A DNA stretch of 64,000 nucleotides from Vicinamibacterales bacterium (GCA_958296065.1 CATQHX010000027.1:29953-93952), one strand, 5' to 3'. Counted from the first letter of the stretch, positions 19,775 to 28,770 are shown. The notes: generated by a model from the sequence alone, not told the origin. Made by a program: numbers and translations.

Positions 19775-20982
19775 CCAGTCGCCGGATCGACGATGCCGTG
19801 CGGCGTGTGCTGGACGGTGGGCGCTTGGGTCCCGCCGACGCGCTCGTCCTCTACACGGACCTGTCGACGAACGAGCTTGGACAGTTGGCCGACGCTGTCC
19901 GCGCGGCACGCCATCCGGATCGGATCGTCACCTACATCATCGACCGCAACGTCAACTACACGAACGTCTGCGTGGCGCGGTGCAATTTCTGCGCGTTCTA
20001 TCGGGAGGTGGGCGCGACGGACGGCTACGTGCTCGGCTTCGACGAGATTTTCGCCAAGATCGACGAAACCATCGCGGTCGGCGGGATGCAACTGCTCTTG
20101 CAGGGCGGACACAATCCGGATTTGCCGCTCGCGTGGTACGAGGATCTGTTCCGGGCGGTCAAGACGCGCCATCCGGACTTCAAGCTGCACGCGCTCTCGC
20201 CTCCGGAGGTGATTCACCTGTCGCGCCTGTCGCAGCTCCCGGCCCGAACGGTCATCGATCGGCTGGTCGCGGCCGGGCTCGACAGCATTCCGGGCGGCGG
20301 CGCCGAGATTCTCGTCGATCGCGTCCGGAAGCACTTGAACTGCTACGGCAAGGCGACGGCCACCGAGTGGATCGACGTGATGCGGCACGCCCATGAAGCC
20401 GGTCTGCGAACAACCGCGACGATGATGTACGGCACGGTGGAGCGCCCCGACGAACGAATCGAGCACCTGTTGCGCCTGCGGGAGCTGCAGGACGAGACGG
20501 GCGGTTTCACGGCGTTCATCACATGGAGCTTCCAGCCGTCGAATACCGAGCTGGGGGGCGTCGGGGCCACCGGTGTCGAGTACCTGCGGACCCTTGCGCT
20601 CGCACGCCTGGTGCTCGACAACTTCGACAACCTCCAGGCGTCCTGGGTGACGCAGGGCGGCAAGGTGGGGCAGTTGAGCCTCGCGTACGGTGCCAACGAC
20701 ATGGGCAGCGTGATGATCGAGGAGAACGTCGTGCGCTCGGCCGGTGCCGCCTACTGCATGGACGAGGTGGAGATCGTACGCAACATCGAGGATGCCGGGT
20801 TCGTTCCGAAGCGCCGCGACATGCAGTACAAGACGCTCGGCGATCCGGTCTTCCGCGAGCGGCAGGTGCCGCGCATGACCGCGCTGGCCACCGCCCGCGA
20901 TGCGGGAGACACGTCCGTGCCGGTCGAGCTCGATCGCTATCCGGCGCGGAGCCTGGCCGGCAAGCGGCGCCAGTCGGCATGA
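19771..20982 (+). CDS. mqnC: Cyclic dehypoxanthinylfutalosine synthase MqnC
   Basis: 403 residues. A radical-SAM enzyme that cyclises dehypoxanthine futalosine. The cluster motif is intact: C67-x3-C71-x2-C74 in YTNVCVARCNFCAFYREVG. Other family blocks are QGGHNPDLPL, HALSPPEVIHL, GLDSIPGGGAEIL and GSVMIEENVV. The HALSPPE and IEENVV forms fit MqnC better than MqnE or CofH. It starts inside the mqnA stop (ATGA), as do most genes of this cluster. Confidence 0.9.
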   Translation: MTSRRIDDAVRRVLDGGRLGPADALVLYTDLSTNELGQLADAVRAARHPDRIVTYIIDRNVNYTNVCVARCNFCAFYREVGATDGYVLGFDEIFAKIDETIAVGGMQLLLQGGHNPDLPLAWYEDLFRAVKTRHPDFKLHALSPPEVIHLSRLSQLPARTVIDRLVAAGLDSIPGGGAEILVDRVRKHLNCYGKATATEWIDVMRHAHEAGLRTTATMMYGTVERPDERIEHLLRLRELQDETGGFTAFITWSFQPSNTELGGVGATGVEYLRTLALARLVLDNFDNLQASWVTQGGKVGQLSLAYGANDMGSVMIEENVVRSAGAAYCMDEVEIVRNIEDAGFVPKRRDMQYKTLGDPVFRERQVPRMTALATARDAGDTSVPVELDRYPARSLAGKRRQSA

Positions 20983-22238
20983 GCCTCGCGGGGCGCACGC
21001 GGTACCACGCCCGCTGGGTGGTGCCGATCGTCTCTCCTCCGATCGAGCATGGCTGGGTAGAGGTAGAGGGCGGCGTCATTCGGGCGGTTGGCGACGGCCG
21101 ATTCGCTCGGCGGAACGGCGTCGCCCACGGCATCGACCTGGGATGCGTCTGCCTCCTGCCCGGTCTGGTCAACGCCCATACCCACCTCGAGCTCTCGGCA
21201 CAGCGTGGCGCGGTGCGTCCGGCGAGATCGATGCCGGCCTGGGCTGCGGCGCTACTGCGGCGCCTGGAGCATGAGCCGCCGGGGGAACGGTCCGAGGCGA
21301 TCAACGTCGCGATCGATGAGATGTACCGCGCCGGGACGGCACTGGTCGGCGACATCGCCAACACGCTGGACTCGGTGGCCCCGTTGGAGGCGGGTCCGCT
21401 CGATGCCATGGTCTTTCGCGAGGTTCTCGGCTTCGACGTGTCGGCGGATGGGGCAGAGGCGACGGCCGCAGAACTGGCAGCGCTCGCGTCTCGACCTTCC
21501 GGAGCGCGCGTGAGCCTGCGTGGTGCGGCCCATGCGCCGTACTCGGTGTCGCCCGCGTTGTTCCGCGCCATGGTGGCCCGCGTGCCCGGACCGCGGTCGG
21601 TTCATCTGGCGGAGTCGCTGGAGGAATGCGAGTTTCTCCGCTCGGGGAGCGGGGCCTGGCGGAACATCCTCGAGGCGCGCAAGCGGTGGGATCCAGGGTG
21701 GCAGCCGCCGCGCTGCGGGCCGGTGGAGTATCTGGATTCCGTGGGATGGCTTCGGGACGACTCGTTGCTCGTTCACGGCGTGCAGCTCACGCGGGCGGAG
21801 ATTCGCCGGGTGGCCGAGTCCGGCGCCACCATCGTGACCTGTCCGCGGAGCAACGCCTGGACCGGCGCCGGGGTTCCGCCGGTTGCCGCTTTCTATGCGG
21901 CCGGCGCCGCGGTGGCCGTAGGCACCGACAGCCTCGCGAGCGCTCCCGACCTCAACGCCTTCGCAGAACTGACCCATCTGCGCGGTATCGCGCCGGAGGT
22001 CCCGGCTCGGAGCATTCTCCGCAGCGCCACGCTCACCGGTGCGGTCGCGCTCGGCCGGGGGCGCACGCACGGAGCCATCGAGCCTGCACGTCGCGCGGCG
22101 CTCATAGCGGTGCAGATGACGGGGACCGTGCGGGATGTGGAAGAATACCTGTTGACGGGGATTGTCCCGGAGCAGATCGCCTGGATTGACCAGGCGCACG
22201 AAGGCAGCGACGCGCCGCGCTGCTCCGGGTCGGCGTAG
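20979..22238 (+). CDS. mqnX: Amidohydrolase, probable aminofutalosine deaminase (MqnX-type)
   Basis: 419 residues of the cytosine-deaminase-like amidohydrolase group. Metal ligands can be placed: HTH in LVNAHTHLELS (about residue 64), His in VHLAESLEE (about 208), His in LLVHGVQLT (about 260), Asp in VGTDSLAS (about 312). Related enzymes deaminate adenosine-type compounds; in futalosine clusters this position is held by 6-amino-6-deoxyfutalosine deaminase. The substrate is inferred from context, as the fold also includes S-adenosylhomocysteine and guanine deaminases. It overlaps mqnC by 4 nt. Confidence 0.75.
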   Translation: MSLAGRTRYHARWVVPIVSPPIEHGWVEVEGGVIRAVGDGRFARRNGVAHGIDLGCVCLLPGLVNAHTHLELSAQRGAVRPARSMPAWAAALLRRLEHEPPGERSEAINVAIDEMYRAGTALVGDIANTLDSVAPLEAGPLDAMVFREVLGFDVSADGAEATAAELAALASRPSGARVSLRGAAHAPYSVSPALFRAMVARVPGPRSVHLAESLEECEFLRSGSGAWRNILEARKRWDPGWQPPRCGPVEYLDSVGWLRDDSLLVHGVQLTRAEIRRVAESGATIVTCPRSNAWTGAGVPPVAAFYAAGAAVAVGTDSLASAPDLNAFAELTHLRGIAPEVPARSILRSATLTGAVALGRGRTHGAIEPARRAALIAVQMTGTVRDVEEYLLTGIVPEQIAWIDQAHEGSDAPRCSGSA

Positions 22239-22280
22239 CTTTTTCCGGTCGCGTCGCGCGGCCGCTGCTCGCACGCACGC

Positions 22281-23135
22281 ATGCTGTCTCGGATTCGCAC
22301 CTACGGGTCGTTCATTCGGTTCGGCCATACCGTCTTCGCGCTGCCGTTCGCGTTGTGCGGCGCCCTGCTGGCCGGTCTGGAGGTCGATCTCGCGTGGGTC
22401 CGCGTCGCGTGGATCGTGCTGGCGATGTTCACCGCGCGCACGGCCGCCATGGCGTTCAACCGACTCGTCGACGCGCGCTACGATGCGCTGAATCCGCGGA
22501 CGCAGGGCCGTGAGTTGCCGCGGGGGAGGATCTCGCGCCGCGAGGCCCGGACCATAGTGGTCCTGGCCGCGGCGGCTTTCGTGGCGGTCACCTATCCTCT
22601 GGGTCCGGTCTGCTTCGCGCTGTCGCCGGTGGCGCTGGCCATCGTATTCTGGTACTCGTTGGCAAAGCGGCACACGGCTTACACGCAGCTCTTCCTCGGA
22701 TTGGCGCTGGCCGTCGCCCCGGTGGGCGGCTGGTTGGCGGCCGGCGGCGGTTGGAGCTGGACGCCCTGGTTGCTTGCACTGGCAACCGGCGCCTGGGTCG
22801 CGGGTTTCGATGTGATCTACGCCTGTGAGGACATCGACTTCGACCGCCGCCACGGCCTCCGGTCGATCCCGGCGCGGTTCGGGATCGAACGGGCATTGCG
22901 CCTCTCGCGCCTGTTTCACGTCGTGACCGTCGCAGGGTTGGCCCTGCTGGCCTGGATGGCCCCATTGGGGCCTGTCTACCTGGTCGGGGTGGGTGGGGTC
23001 GCCGTGCTGTTGGCGTACGAGCAGTCTCTGGTGAGCGCAGCCGACCTGTCGCGTGCGAAGCAGGCGTTCGACCTGAACGGTTACGTCGGCATCCTGTACC
23101 TGGTTGCGACCGCGGCGGCCATCCATGTCCGATAA
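22281..23135 (+). CDS. mqnP: UbiA-family prenyltransferase (menaquinone, MqnP-type)
   Basis: 284 residues with about eight membrane helices. Both Asp-rich motifs are present: NRLVDARYD (about residue 60) and YACEDIDFDRRHG (about 176), which bind the Mg-diphosphate of the prenyl donor. UbiA enzymes attach the isoprenoid tail to an aromatic acid. In this cluster the acceptor is probably 1,4-dihydroxy-6-naphthoate or its precursor rather than 4-hydroxybenzoate. ubiA-like, ubiX-like and ubiE genes follow one another, as expected for late menaquinone steps. Confidence 0.85.
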   Translation: MLSRIRTYGSFIRFGHTVFALPFALCGALLAGLEVDLAWVRVAWIVLAMFTARTAAMAFNRLVDARYDALNPRTQGRELPRGRISRREARTIVVLAAAAFVAVTYPLGPVCFALSPVALAIVFWYSLAKRHTAYTQLFLGLALAVAPVGGWLAAGGGWSWTPWLLALATGAWVAGFDVIYACEDIDFDRRHGLRSIPARFGIERALRLSRLFHVVTVAGLALLAWMAPLGPVYLVGVGGVAVLLAYEQSLVSAADLSRAKQAFDLNGYVGILYLVATAAAIHVR

Positions 23136-23736
23136 GCCGCTGCGCGTCGTGGTCGGCATTACGGGTGCGAGCGGGGCTCTGTACGCGGTACGTACCGTGG
23201 CGGCGTTGTTGACCGCGAGCGTCCGCGTGGATCTGGTGGTGTCGGACTTCGGGCGGCGTCTGCTGACCGAGGAGCTGGGAACGGAAGCGGCGGTCGACCG
23301 CTTGGTGGCGTATCTGGCGGCACGCTACGGCGTGGTCGCGGGGACCGAGGCGCTTGCGGTCCACCGTAACCGGGATCTCGGCGCGGCGATCGCCAGCGGT
23401 ACCTCTCCCTGCGACGCGATGGTCATCGTGCCTTGCTCGATGAAGACGTTGGCGGGGGTGGCGCACGGGCTGTCGCGCAACCTGATCGAGCGGGCGGCGG
23501 ACGTCGCGCTGAAGGAGCGCCGCCGCCTCGTCATCGTGCCGCGCGAAACGCCGATGAGCCTGCCGCAACTCCGTAACATGGTCCTCTGCGCGGAGGCGGG
23601 CGCGCACGTGTTGCCGGCGATGCCCGCCTTCTATCAGAGGCCGACCACGCTCGACGATCTTGCCGACTTCATGGCCGGCAAGATCGTCTCGTGTCTCGGT
23701 CTCGAGCAGGACCTCTTTCCCGCGTGGGACGGGTGA
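23125..23736 (+). CDS. ubiX: Flavin prenyltransferase, UbiX family
   Basis: 203 residues. The flavoprotein fold starts VVVGITGASGALYAVR; other marks are PCDAMVIVPCSMKTLAGVAHG, VIVPRETPMSLPQLRNM, and the ending DFMAGKIVSCLGL. UbiX makes prenylated FMN for a UbiD-type decarboxylase. In the futalosine pathway the corresponding pair removes the carboxyl group late in synthesis; a UbiD homologue is not in this window. ATG 23125 overlaps the prenyltransferase by 11 nt; a TTG at 23104 is less likely. Confidence 0.9.
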   Translation: MSDKPLRVVVGITGASGALYAVRTVAALLTASVRVDLVVSDFGRRLLTEELGTEAAVDRLVAYLAARYGVVAGTEALAVHRNRDLGAAIASGTSPCDAMVIVPCSMKTLAGVAHGLSRNLIERAADVALKERRRLVIVPRETPMSLPQLRNMVLCAEAGAHVLPAMPAFYQRPTTLDDLADFMAGKIVSCLGLEQDLFPAWDG

Positions 23737-24473
23737 TCGACAAGACACCGGATCGCATCGCCGCGATGTTCGACGCCATCGCGGCGCGTTACGACCTGCT
23801 CAATCACCTGCTGAGCGGCGGCCTGGACCACTGGTGGCGAGCCCGGGCGGTTCGCGCGTTGCGCCTCACGGGCAATGAGACGGTCCTGGATCTCTGCACG
23901 GGCACGGGGGACCTCGCCATCGCGCTGTGTCGCCGCCGTGAAGGCGCGGCGCGCGTCGTCGGGATCGACTTTGCCGCCCGCATGTTGGAACGGGCCGCCC
24001 GCAAGCTCGGTGCAAGGAGGCTGAATGGTCGCATTGGGCTCGTACGCGGTGATGCCACCCGTGTGCCGTTGCCGGACGGATCGGTCGATGCAGCCGCGAT
24101 CGCCTTCGGTATTCGGAATGTGGAGGACCCGCGCCGCACGCTCGCCGAGTTGCACCGCGTGGTCCGATCGGGGGGGCGGATCTCTCTCCTGGAGTTCGGC
24201 ATGCCGACGCTGCCCGGACTCGGCGCTCTGTATCGGTGGTACTTTCGCTGCGTGCTGCCGCGCGTCGGGCGCGTCATCTCGCGGCACGGCAGCGCCTACG
24301 CGTATCTGCCCGCCTCGGTTGGCGCGTTTCCGAGCGGTGAAGGGTTCCGGGAATTGCTCGACGACACGGGCTTCACGGCTACGACGGCCACCCCGATGCT
24401 GCTGGGCGTCGTGTACCTGTACGTGGGGACGCGCGTGGCGGCCGCAACTCGTGACAGCCTCGGCGGACTATAA
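23733..24473 (+). CDS. menG: Demethylmenaquinone methyltransferase UbiE/MenG
   Basis: 246 residues from GTG 23733, which overlaps the ubiX stop as GTGA; an in-frame start at 23691 lies further back. The SAM-binding motif I is VLDLCTGTGDLAIAL (about residue 50). Other UbiE marks are FDAIAARYDLLNHLLSGGLD near the N-terminus and AFGIRNVEDPRRTLAELHRV in the middle. It performs the last C-methylation of menaquinone and closes the cluster. Confidence 0.9.
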   Translation: MIDKTPDRIAAMFDAIAARYDLLNHLLSGGLDHWWRARAVRALRLTGNETVLDLCTGTGDLAIALCRRREGAARVVGIDFAARMLERAARKLGARRLNGRIGLVRGDATRVPLPDGSVDAAAIAFGIRNVEDPRRTLAELHRVVRSGGRISLLEFGMPTLPGLGALYRWYFRCVLPRVGRVISRHGSAYAYLPASVGAFPSGEGFRELLDDTGFTATTATPMLLGVVYLYVGTRVAAATRDSLGGL

Positions 24474-24474
24474 T
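24469..24474 (+). promoter_or_regulatory. Possible -10 box just before the TonB-like gene
   Basis: A perfect TATAAT lies across the menG stop codon, 14 nt before the ATG at 24489. This spacing would give a leader of only about 7 nt. No -35 is clear. The same 14-nt spacing occurs before xdhC. Confidence 0.35.
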
Positions 24475-24488
24475 CAGGCAGGCGTTAC

Positions 24489-25589
24489 ATGATCTTCGAT
24501 TTCGAGGACCGCTATTTCGATACGCCGACCATCGAATCGGCGATGTCGTGGCGCGAGCAGGTCCTGCTGTCGGTGCTCGCCCATGTGACCGTCGTGCTGC
24601 TGGTGCTGTTTCTGCCGCTGCTTCCGTTCGTGCAGGAGGCCGAGGCGCAGAGATTGGCCCGGCTCGCGGAGCTCGCCGCCCAGCAGGAGCAGGCGCAGCT
24701 CGCTCTGGCTGCGGACCCGGACCCCACGTTCGTCTTCATCGAGCCCCTGGTCGACTTGCCGGCGGACGAGGCCCTGAATTTCAATGCGCCCCTGTCCGAC
24801 CGCGACCGCATCGCGCAATCGCCCACCGCGGCGGAGGATCCGCTTAACAACCTGCCGAACGCCGACGGCAACTCGATGCGTTTCGTGGAGAGCGAGGATC
24901 TCGCCGAGACTTTCGAGCCGGAGCTCGCAGCCGACGCCGCGGCAGCGCTCGACCGGCAGGAACCGGTGTCCGATTCGCAGTTCGAGGATGCGGCCGGCGA
25001 CGTGCGCGACGCGGAGACGGCGGACGCCTCGCGCAGCGCGGAAGCGCCGGGAGAGGACGACGGACGGTTGTCGGACGAGGTGATCGAACAGTTGCTCGCG
25101 GACGGTGCTCTGATTCTGCCCGGCGGCGGCGAGCAGGATCCGGACACTTTCGATCCGCTCGCGGAACGGCCGGCCGACGGCCTTCTCGGGCGCGCCATGC
25201 GCAACCTCGACCGCTACGCCAGTCGCCAGACCTTCAACAATCAGCGGGGGCGGGTGGATCGGCAGGCGCCGTTCATCCAGTTCGACTCCAAGGGGGCCGA
25301 CTTCGGTCCGTGGATCCGCCGGTTCGTCGCGCAGGTCTACCGCAACTGGTTCATGCCGTACGCCATCATGTCGATGCACGGAAACGTCGTGCTGACGTTC
25401 AACGTGAACCGGGACGGGTCGATAACGGACCTGAGCGTCATGAAGCCGTCCCGGGTACGGGCGTTCACCAATTCCGCCTTCAACGCGATCTCCACGTCGA
25501 ATCCGACCTACCCGTTGCCGGACGACTACCCCGACGACACCTGTTTCTTCACGGTGACCTTCTACTTCAACGAGTCTCCACCGGCGTGA
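24489..25589 (+). CDS. TonB-like protein with N-terminal anchor
   Basis: 366 residues. One membrane helix (about 27-47, LLSVLAHVTVVLLVLFLPLL) follows a short cytoplasmic tail. Then comes an Ala/Gln coiled segment, a long acidic low-complexity region (about 75-235), and a TonB-type C-terminal domain from about residue 270 (WIRRFVAQVYRNWFMPYA, then GNVVLTFNVNRDGSITDLSV). TonB-family proteins transmit energy from ExbBD to outer-membrane receptors, or act in related envelope roles. No ExbB or ExbD gene is beside it, so the partner is unknown. Confidence 0.7.
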   Translation: MIFDFEDRYFDTPTIESAMSWREQVLLSVLAHVTVVLLVLFLPLLPFVQEAEAQRLARLAELAAQQEQAQLALAADPDPTFVFIEPLVDLPADEALNFNAPLSDRDRIAQSPTAAEDPLNNLPNADGNSMRFVESEDLAETFEPELAADAAAALDRQEPVSDSQFEDAAGDVRDAETADASRSAEAPGEDDGRLSDEVIEQLLADGALILPGGGEQDPDTFDPLAERPADGLLGRAMRNLDRYASRQTFNNQRGRVDRQAPFIQFDSKGADFGPWIRRFVAQVYRNWFMPYAIMSMHGNVVLTFNVNRDGSITDLSVMKPSRVRAFTNSAFNAISTSNPTYPLPDDYPDDTCFFTVTFYFNESPPA

Positions 25590-25614
25590 GACACCCCGCA
25601 CGGAGCGCCTCCAC

Positions 25615-25695
25615 ATGCCCTCGCGCCTGCAGCAGATCGGCCTGGTCCTGTTCCTGGTGGTGCTGGTCGCCCTGATTCTTCTGCGGTGGTCGTGA
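25615..25695 (+). CDS. 26-residue single-span membrane peptide
   Basis: An ATG-initiated frame encoding a basic start (MPSRLQQ), one hydrophobic helix (about residues 8-23, IGLVLFLVVLVALILL) and RWS. It ends in a GTGA overlap with miaA, which argues for coupled translation. Too short for family recognition. It could regulate or stabilise a membrane complex, but nothing in the sequence shows which. Confidence 0.4.
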   Translation: MPSRLQQIGLVLFLVVLVALILLRWS

Positions 25696-26672
25696 GATCG
25701 CCCTCGCGGCCTCTCCTCGTGGCCATCGTCGGGCCGACGGCGACCGGCAAGAGCACGCTCGGCGTCGAGCTGGCCCTCCGTACAGGGGGCGAAGTGGTGA
25801 GTTGCGACTCGACGGCCGTGTACCGCGGCTTCGACATCGGGACCGACAAGCCGTCGTCGGCGGAGCGCCGCGGGGTGCCGCATCACCTCATCGACATCGC
25901 CGAGCCGACCGAACGTTTCTCTGCGGCGCGCTACGCGCGGGCCGCTGCCGCCGCCGTCGCGCAGGTGACTGCCGCGGGCCGCTTGCCGGTGCTCGTCGGG
26001 GGCACCGGACTCTACTACCGCGCCCTCGTGCGCGGCCTGTGCCCGGCCCCCGCCCGTGACGATCGGTTGCGTGCGCGATTGCACCGCGTTGCGTCGCGGC
26101 GGGGCGTCGAGTGGTTGCATCGCTGGGTGACGCGCGTCGACCCCGAGTCGGCGATGCGCATTCAGCCGCGCGACGAGAAGCGGCTCGTGAGGGCTCTGGA
26201 AGTCTACCTGCTCACGGGACGCACGTTGACCGCTCACTTCGCGGATACGCGCTCGCCGTTGAGAGACCACGAGGTGCTGACCTTCTGCCTTCGGTTGCCG
26301 GCGGAGGAGACGGCCCGGCGCGTTGCCCATCGCGTGGACCGGCAGTTCGAACAGGGCGTGCTCGCCGAGGTCCGCCGGGCGCTGGCCGCCGGCGTGCCGG
26401 AGGACGCACATCCGTTCGGCGGTCTGGTCTACCGGCAGGTCCTGGAGCATCTCAGGGGCGTGCGCGACGAGCCGGCGACGCGTGCTCTCATCGTGCAGGA
26501 GAACCGTCGCTATGCGCGGCGTCAGTTGATCTGGTTCCGAAAAGAACCTAATCTACGGTGGATTTCGCGGCCGGGTGAGCACCCGGACGCGCTGGCCGAA
26601 GTCCTTGCGACGCTCGACGCGCATCCCGCGTTGCGGGCGCTCTCCAATACAAATCATGTCGACACCGGGTGA
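25692..26672 (+). CDS. miaA: tRNA dimethylallyltransferase MiaA
   Basis: 326 residues. MiaA adds a dimethylallyl group to A37 of tRNAs that read UNN codons. The P-loop is IVGPTATGKSTLG (about residue 12). The family block CDSTAVYRGFDIGTDKP follows, with PHHLIDI and VGGTGLYYRALVRG downstream. RRQLIWFRKEP near the C-terminus is also typical. GTG 25692 was chosen because it overlaps the small upstream gene; GTG 25686 would add two residues. miaA followed by hfq is a widespread order. Confidence 0.93.
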   Translation: MRSPSRPLLVAIVGPTATGKSTLGVELALRTGGEVVSCDSTAVYRGFDIGTDKPSSAERRGVPHHLIDIAEPTERFSAARYARAAAAAVAQVTAAGRLPVLVGGTGLYYRALVRGLCPAPARDDRLRARLHRVASRRGVEWLHRWVTRVDPESAMRIQPRDEKRLVRALEVYLLTGRTLTAHFADTRSPLRDHEVLTFCLRLPAEETARRVAHRVDRQFEQGVLAEVRRALAAGVPEDAHPFGGLVYRQVLEHLRGVRDEPATRALIVQENRRYARRQLIWFRKEPNLRWISRPGEHPDALAEVLATLDAHPALRALSNTNHVDTG

Positions 26673-26889
26673 TCGTCAGGCCATACCGAATCTGCAGGAA
26701 GTTTTTCTGAACGGCGCGCGGCGGGAGCGTTTGCGCGTCACCGTGCGCCTCATGGACGGTACCGAGGTGCATGGCAGGATCAAGAGCTTCGACCGCTACG
26801 CCCTGCTCGTCGAGCATGACGAGACCGATGTGCTGCTCTTCAAGCATGCCGTGGCGACGATTCGCCCGCGGGGCAGTACAGGCGAGTGA
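26656..26889 (+). CDS. hfq: RNA chaperone Hfq
   Basis: 77 residues from ATG 26656, overlapping miaA by 17 nt. Sm1 is NLQEVFLNGARRERLRVTVRL with GRIKSFDRYALLV; Sm2 is LLFKHAVATIRP, equivalent to the YKHAIST motif of classic Hfq. It forms a hexamer that pairs small RNAs with mRNAs. The acidic C-terminal tail of proteobacterial Hfq is absent, as in many other phyla. Confidence 0.92.
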   Translation: MSTPGDRQAIPNLQEVFLNGARRERLRVTVRLMDGTEVHGRIKSFDRYALLVEHDETDVLLFKHAVATIRPRGSTGE

Positions 26890-27977
26890 TGCTGCAGTCC
26901 GCTCGCGACGATTCGCTTCGCCGGCAGCTCGAGGAGCGTGAGCGCGCCTCGCTGGGTCCGTACGCCGCGCATAGCAGCGGCAGCCGGGGGAGGCTGCGTC
27001 CCGAGCCCGAGGATCCCATTCGCCCGGCGTTCCAGCGTGATCGCGATCGCATCGTGCATTCGAAGGCGTTTCGCCGTCTCAAGCACAAGACCCAGGTGTT
27101 TCTGGCCCCTACCGGCGACCATTACAGGACCCGGTTGACACATACGCTCGAGGTATCCCAGATCGCGCGGACGATCGCGAAGGTGCTGCTGCTCAACGAG
27201 GAACTCACCGAAGCGATAGCACTCGGCCACGATCTCGGGCACGCCCCTTTCGGCCACGCCGGCGAGCGCGCGCTGACCCGGCTCTGTCCCGGTGGTTTCA
27301 ATCACTACGAGCAGAGCCTGCGGGTAGTCGACGTTCTCGAGCAGGACGGGGCCGGACTCAATCTCACCTGGGAGGTTCGCGACGGGATCAGCAGGCATTC
27401 CAAGGGCAAGCATGGTGCCCCGGTGGGCGTGGAGCCCGCGCTCCGGGCCGCGACGCTGGAGGGGCAGGTCGCGCGCGTGGCGGACCTGATCGCCTACGTC
27501 AACCACGATATCGACGACGCGGTGAGGGCCGGTATTCTGCGTCTCGAGACGCTCCCGGATGGACCGATCTCCATCCTGGGCAGGACGTCGTCGGAGCGTA
27601 TCGGCTGTATGGTTGCGGACGTGGTGCGCGAGACGCTCGCGCGCCGGGTGGATCCCGAGGTGGCCATGAGCCCGCGCGTGTTGCAGGCGACACTCGACCT
27701 GCGGGCGTTCCTGCACGCGGAGGTCTACGAGAACGAGGCAGCCGTCGCCGAGTTCGGCAAGGCGTGCGGCATTCTGGAGGGGCTCTGGGAGAGGGTACGG
27801 GAGACACCGTTGCGCTTTCTCGATCCACGGACCGTCGAGCGGGACGGGCTCGACGTGGCGGCAAAGGACTTCCTCGCCGGGATGACCGATCGTTTCGCGA
27901 TCGGGTTGTTCGAGGAGATCTTCGTCCCGCGCCCCTGGGGCTGGGACGGTGCCGGAGACATCGGGCGGCAGGGTTGA
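26889..27977 (+). CDS. dgt: dGTP triphosphohydrolase-like HD protein
   Basis: 362 residues. The HD-domain metal ligands are visible: HSKAFRRLKHKTQVF, RLTHTLEVSQIARTIA (first His) and ALGHDLGHAPFGHAGE (the HD pair, about residue 115). The family cleaves dNTPs to nucleoside and triphosphate and controls dNTP pools. Most bacterial members of this shorter type are regulated by other dNTPs, so the substrate here is not certain. ATG 26889 shares one base with the hfq stop (TGATG). Confidence 0.88.
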   Translation: MLQSARDDSLRRQLEERERASLGPYAAHSSGSRGRLRPEPEDPIRPAFQRDRDRIVHSKAFRRLKHKTQVFLAPTGDHYRTRLTHTLEVSQIARTIAKVLLLNEELTEAIALGHDLGHAPFGHAGERALTRLCPGGFNHYEQSLRVVDVLEQDGAGLNLTWEVRDGISRHSKGKHGAPVGVEPALRAATLEGQVARVADLIAYVNHDIDDAVRAGILRLETLPDGPISILGRTSSERIGCMVADVVRETLARRVDPEVAMSPRVLQATLDLRAFLHAEVYENEAAVAEFGKACGILEGLWERVRETPLRFLDPRTVERDGLDVAAKDFLAGMTDRFAIGLFEEIFVPRPWGWDGAGDIGRQG

Positions 27978-28033
27978 TGTGGTATAGTGCCGGGTTCGGT
28001 CACATGCCGGAGGATGTAGCCGGGGGGGCGTCG

Positions 28034-28579
28034 ATGCGTTTGGACCTGCGCAACGTGCGCGGTCCGTCGCAGGCGGTGGTTCGTGCGTTTCCCGCCTCGG
28101 CGTTCGGGCTGGACGACGGGTTCACGATAGCGGCGCCGGTCGAACTGGGGCTCGCCGTGCGGAAGGACGGCGACAAGTACAGTCTGCTGGGGCGGCTGGT
28201 CACGACCGTCCGTCGAGAGTGTTCCCGCTGCCTTGAGCCGTTCGACGTGCCGATCGCGGTGGACATCGATGTGCGCTACCTGCCGCACCGTGTCAATTCG
28301 GGTGAGGGAGAGCAGGAGATATCGGAAGAAGATCTCTCGATCGCCTTCTACCGCGATGACGAGATCGATCTCGGCGGCCTCGTGCGGGAGCAGTTGCAGT
28401 TGGCGGCTCCGATGAAGCCGCTCTGTGGCGACGGTTGCCGCGGTTTGTGTCCGATATGCGGCGCTAACCGGAACCTTGAGGCATGCGGGTGCGACACCAC
28501 TTGGCGCGACCCGCGCCTTGAGCCCCTGCGGGCACTCGTGCGCACGACCGTCGATACGGGGCCGGCGCGAAAGGTTTAG
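28034..28579 (+). CDS. DUF177 (YceD-like) protein
   Basis: 181 residues from ATG 28034, before MRLDLRNVRG where the homology begins; ATGs at 27977 and 28004 are in frame but would add non-conserved sequence. Cysteines in CSRCLEPFD and in the C-terminal CGDGCRGLCPICG and ACGC clusters look like metal ligands. The family sits before rpmF in most bacteria and is linked to 23S rRNA and ribosome assembly. A TATAGT at about 27983 could be a -10 element. Confidence 0.85.
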   Translation: MRLDLRNVRGPSQAVVRAFPASAFGLDDGFTIAAPVELGLAVRKDGDKYSLLGRLVTTVRRECSRCLEPFDVPIAVDIDVRYLPHRVNSGEGEQEISEEDLSIAFYRDDEIDLGGLVREQLQLAAPMKPLCGDGCRGLCPICGANRNLEACGCDTTWRDPRLEPLRALVRTTVDTGPARKV

Positions 28580-28587
28580 GAAACGAG

Positions 28588-28770
28588 ATGGCGAATCCGA
28601 AGCGACGTCATTCGAAGGCCCGCACGGCCAAGCGCCGGGCGCATGATGCTCTCGAGCCGGTTGCCCTCAGTCCGTGCCCGCAGTGCCACGAGCTGCAGGT
28701 TCCGCATCGCGTCTGTCCACACTGTGGCTACTACAAGGGACGCCAGGTCAAGGCAATCAAGGAGGCCTAG
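28588..28770 (+). CDS. rpmF: 50S ribosomal protein L32
   Basis: 60 residues. It starts MANPKRRHSKARTAKRRAHD, the standard L32 opening, with zinc ligands CPQC and CPHC (about residues 31-50). It belongs to the large ribosomal subunit. Zinc-type L32 is often replaced under zinc limitation. A repeat element begins at its stop codon (CCTAGGAG). Confidence 0.95.
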   Translation: MANPKRRHSKARTAKRRAHDALEPVALSPCPQCHELQVPHRVCPHCGYYKGRQVKAIKEA

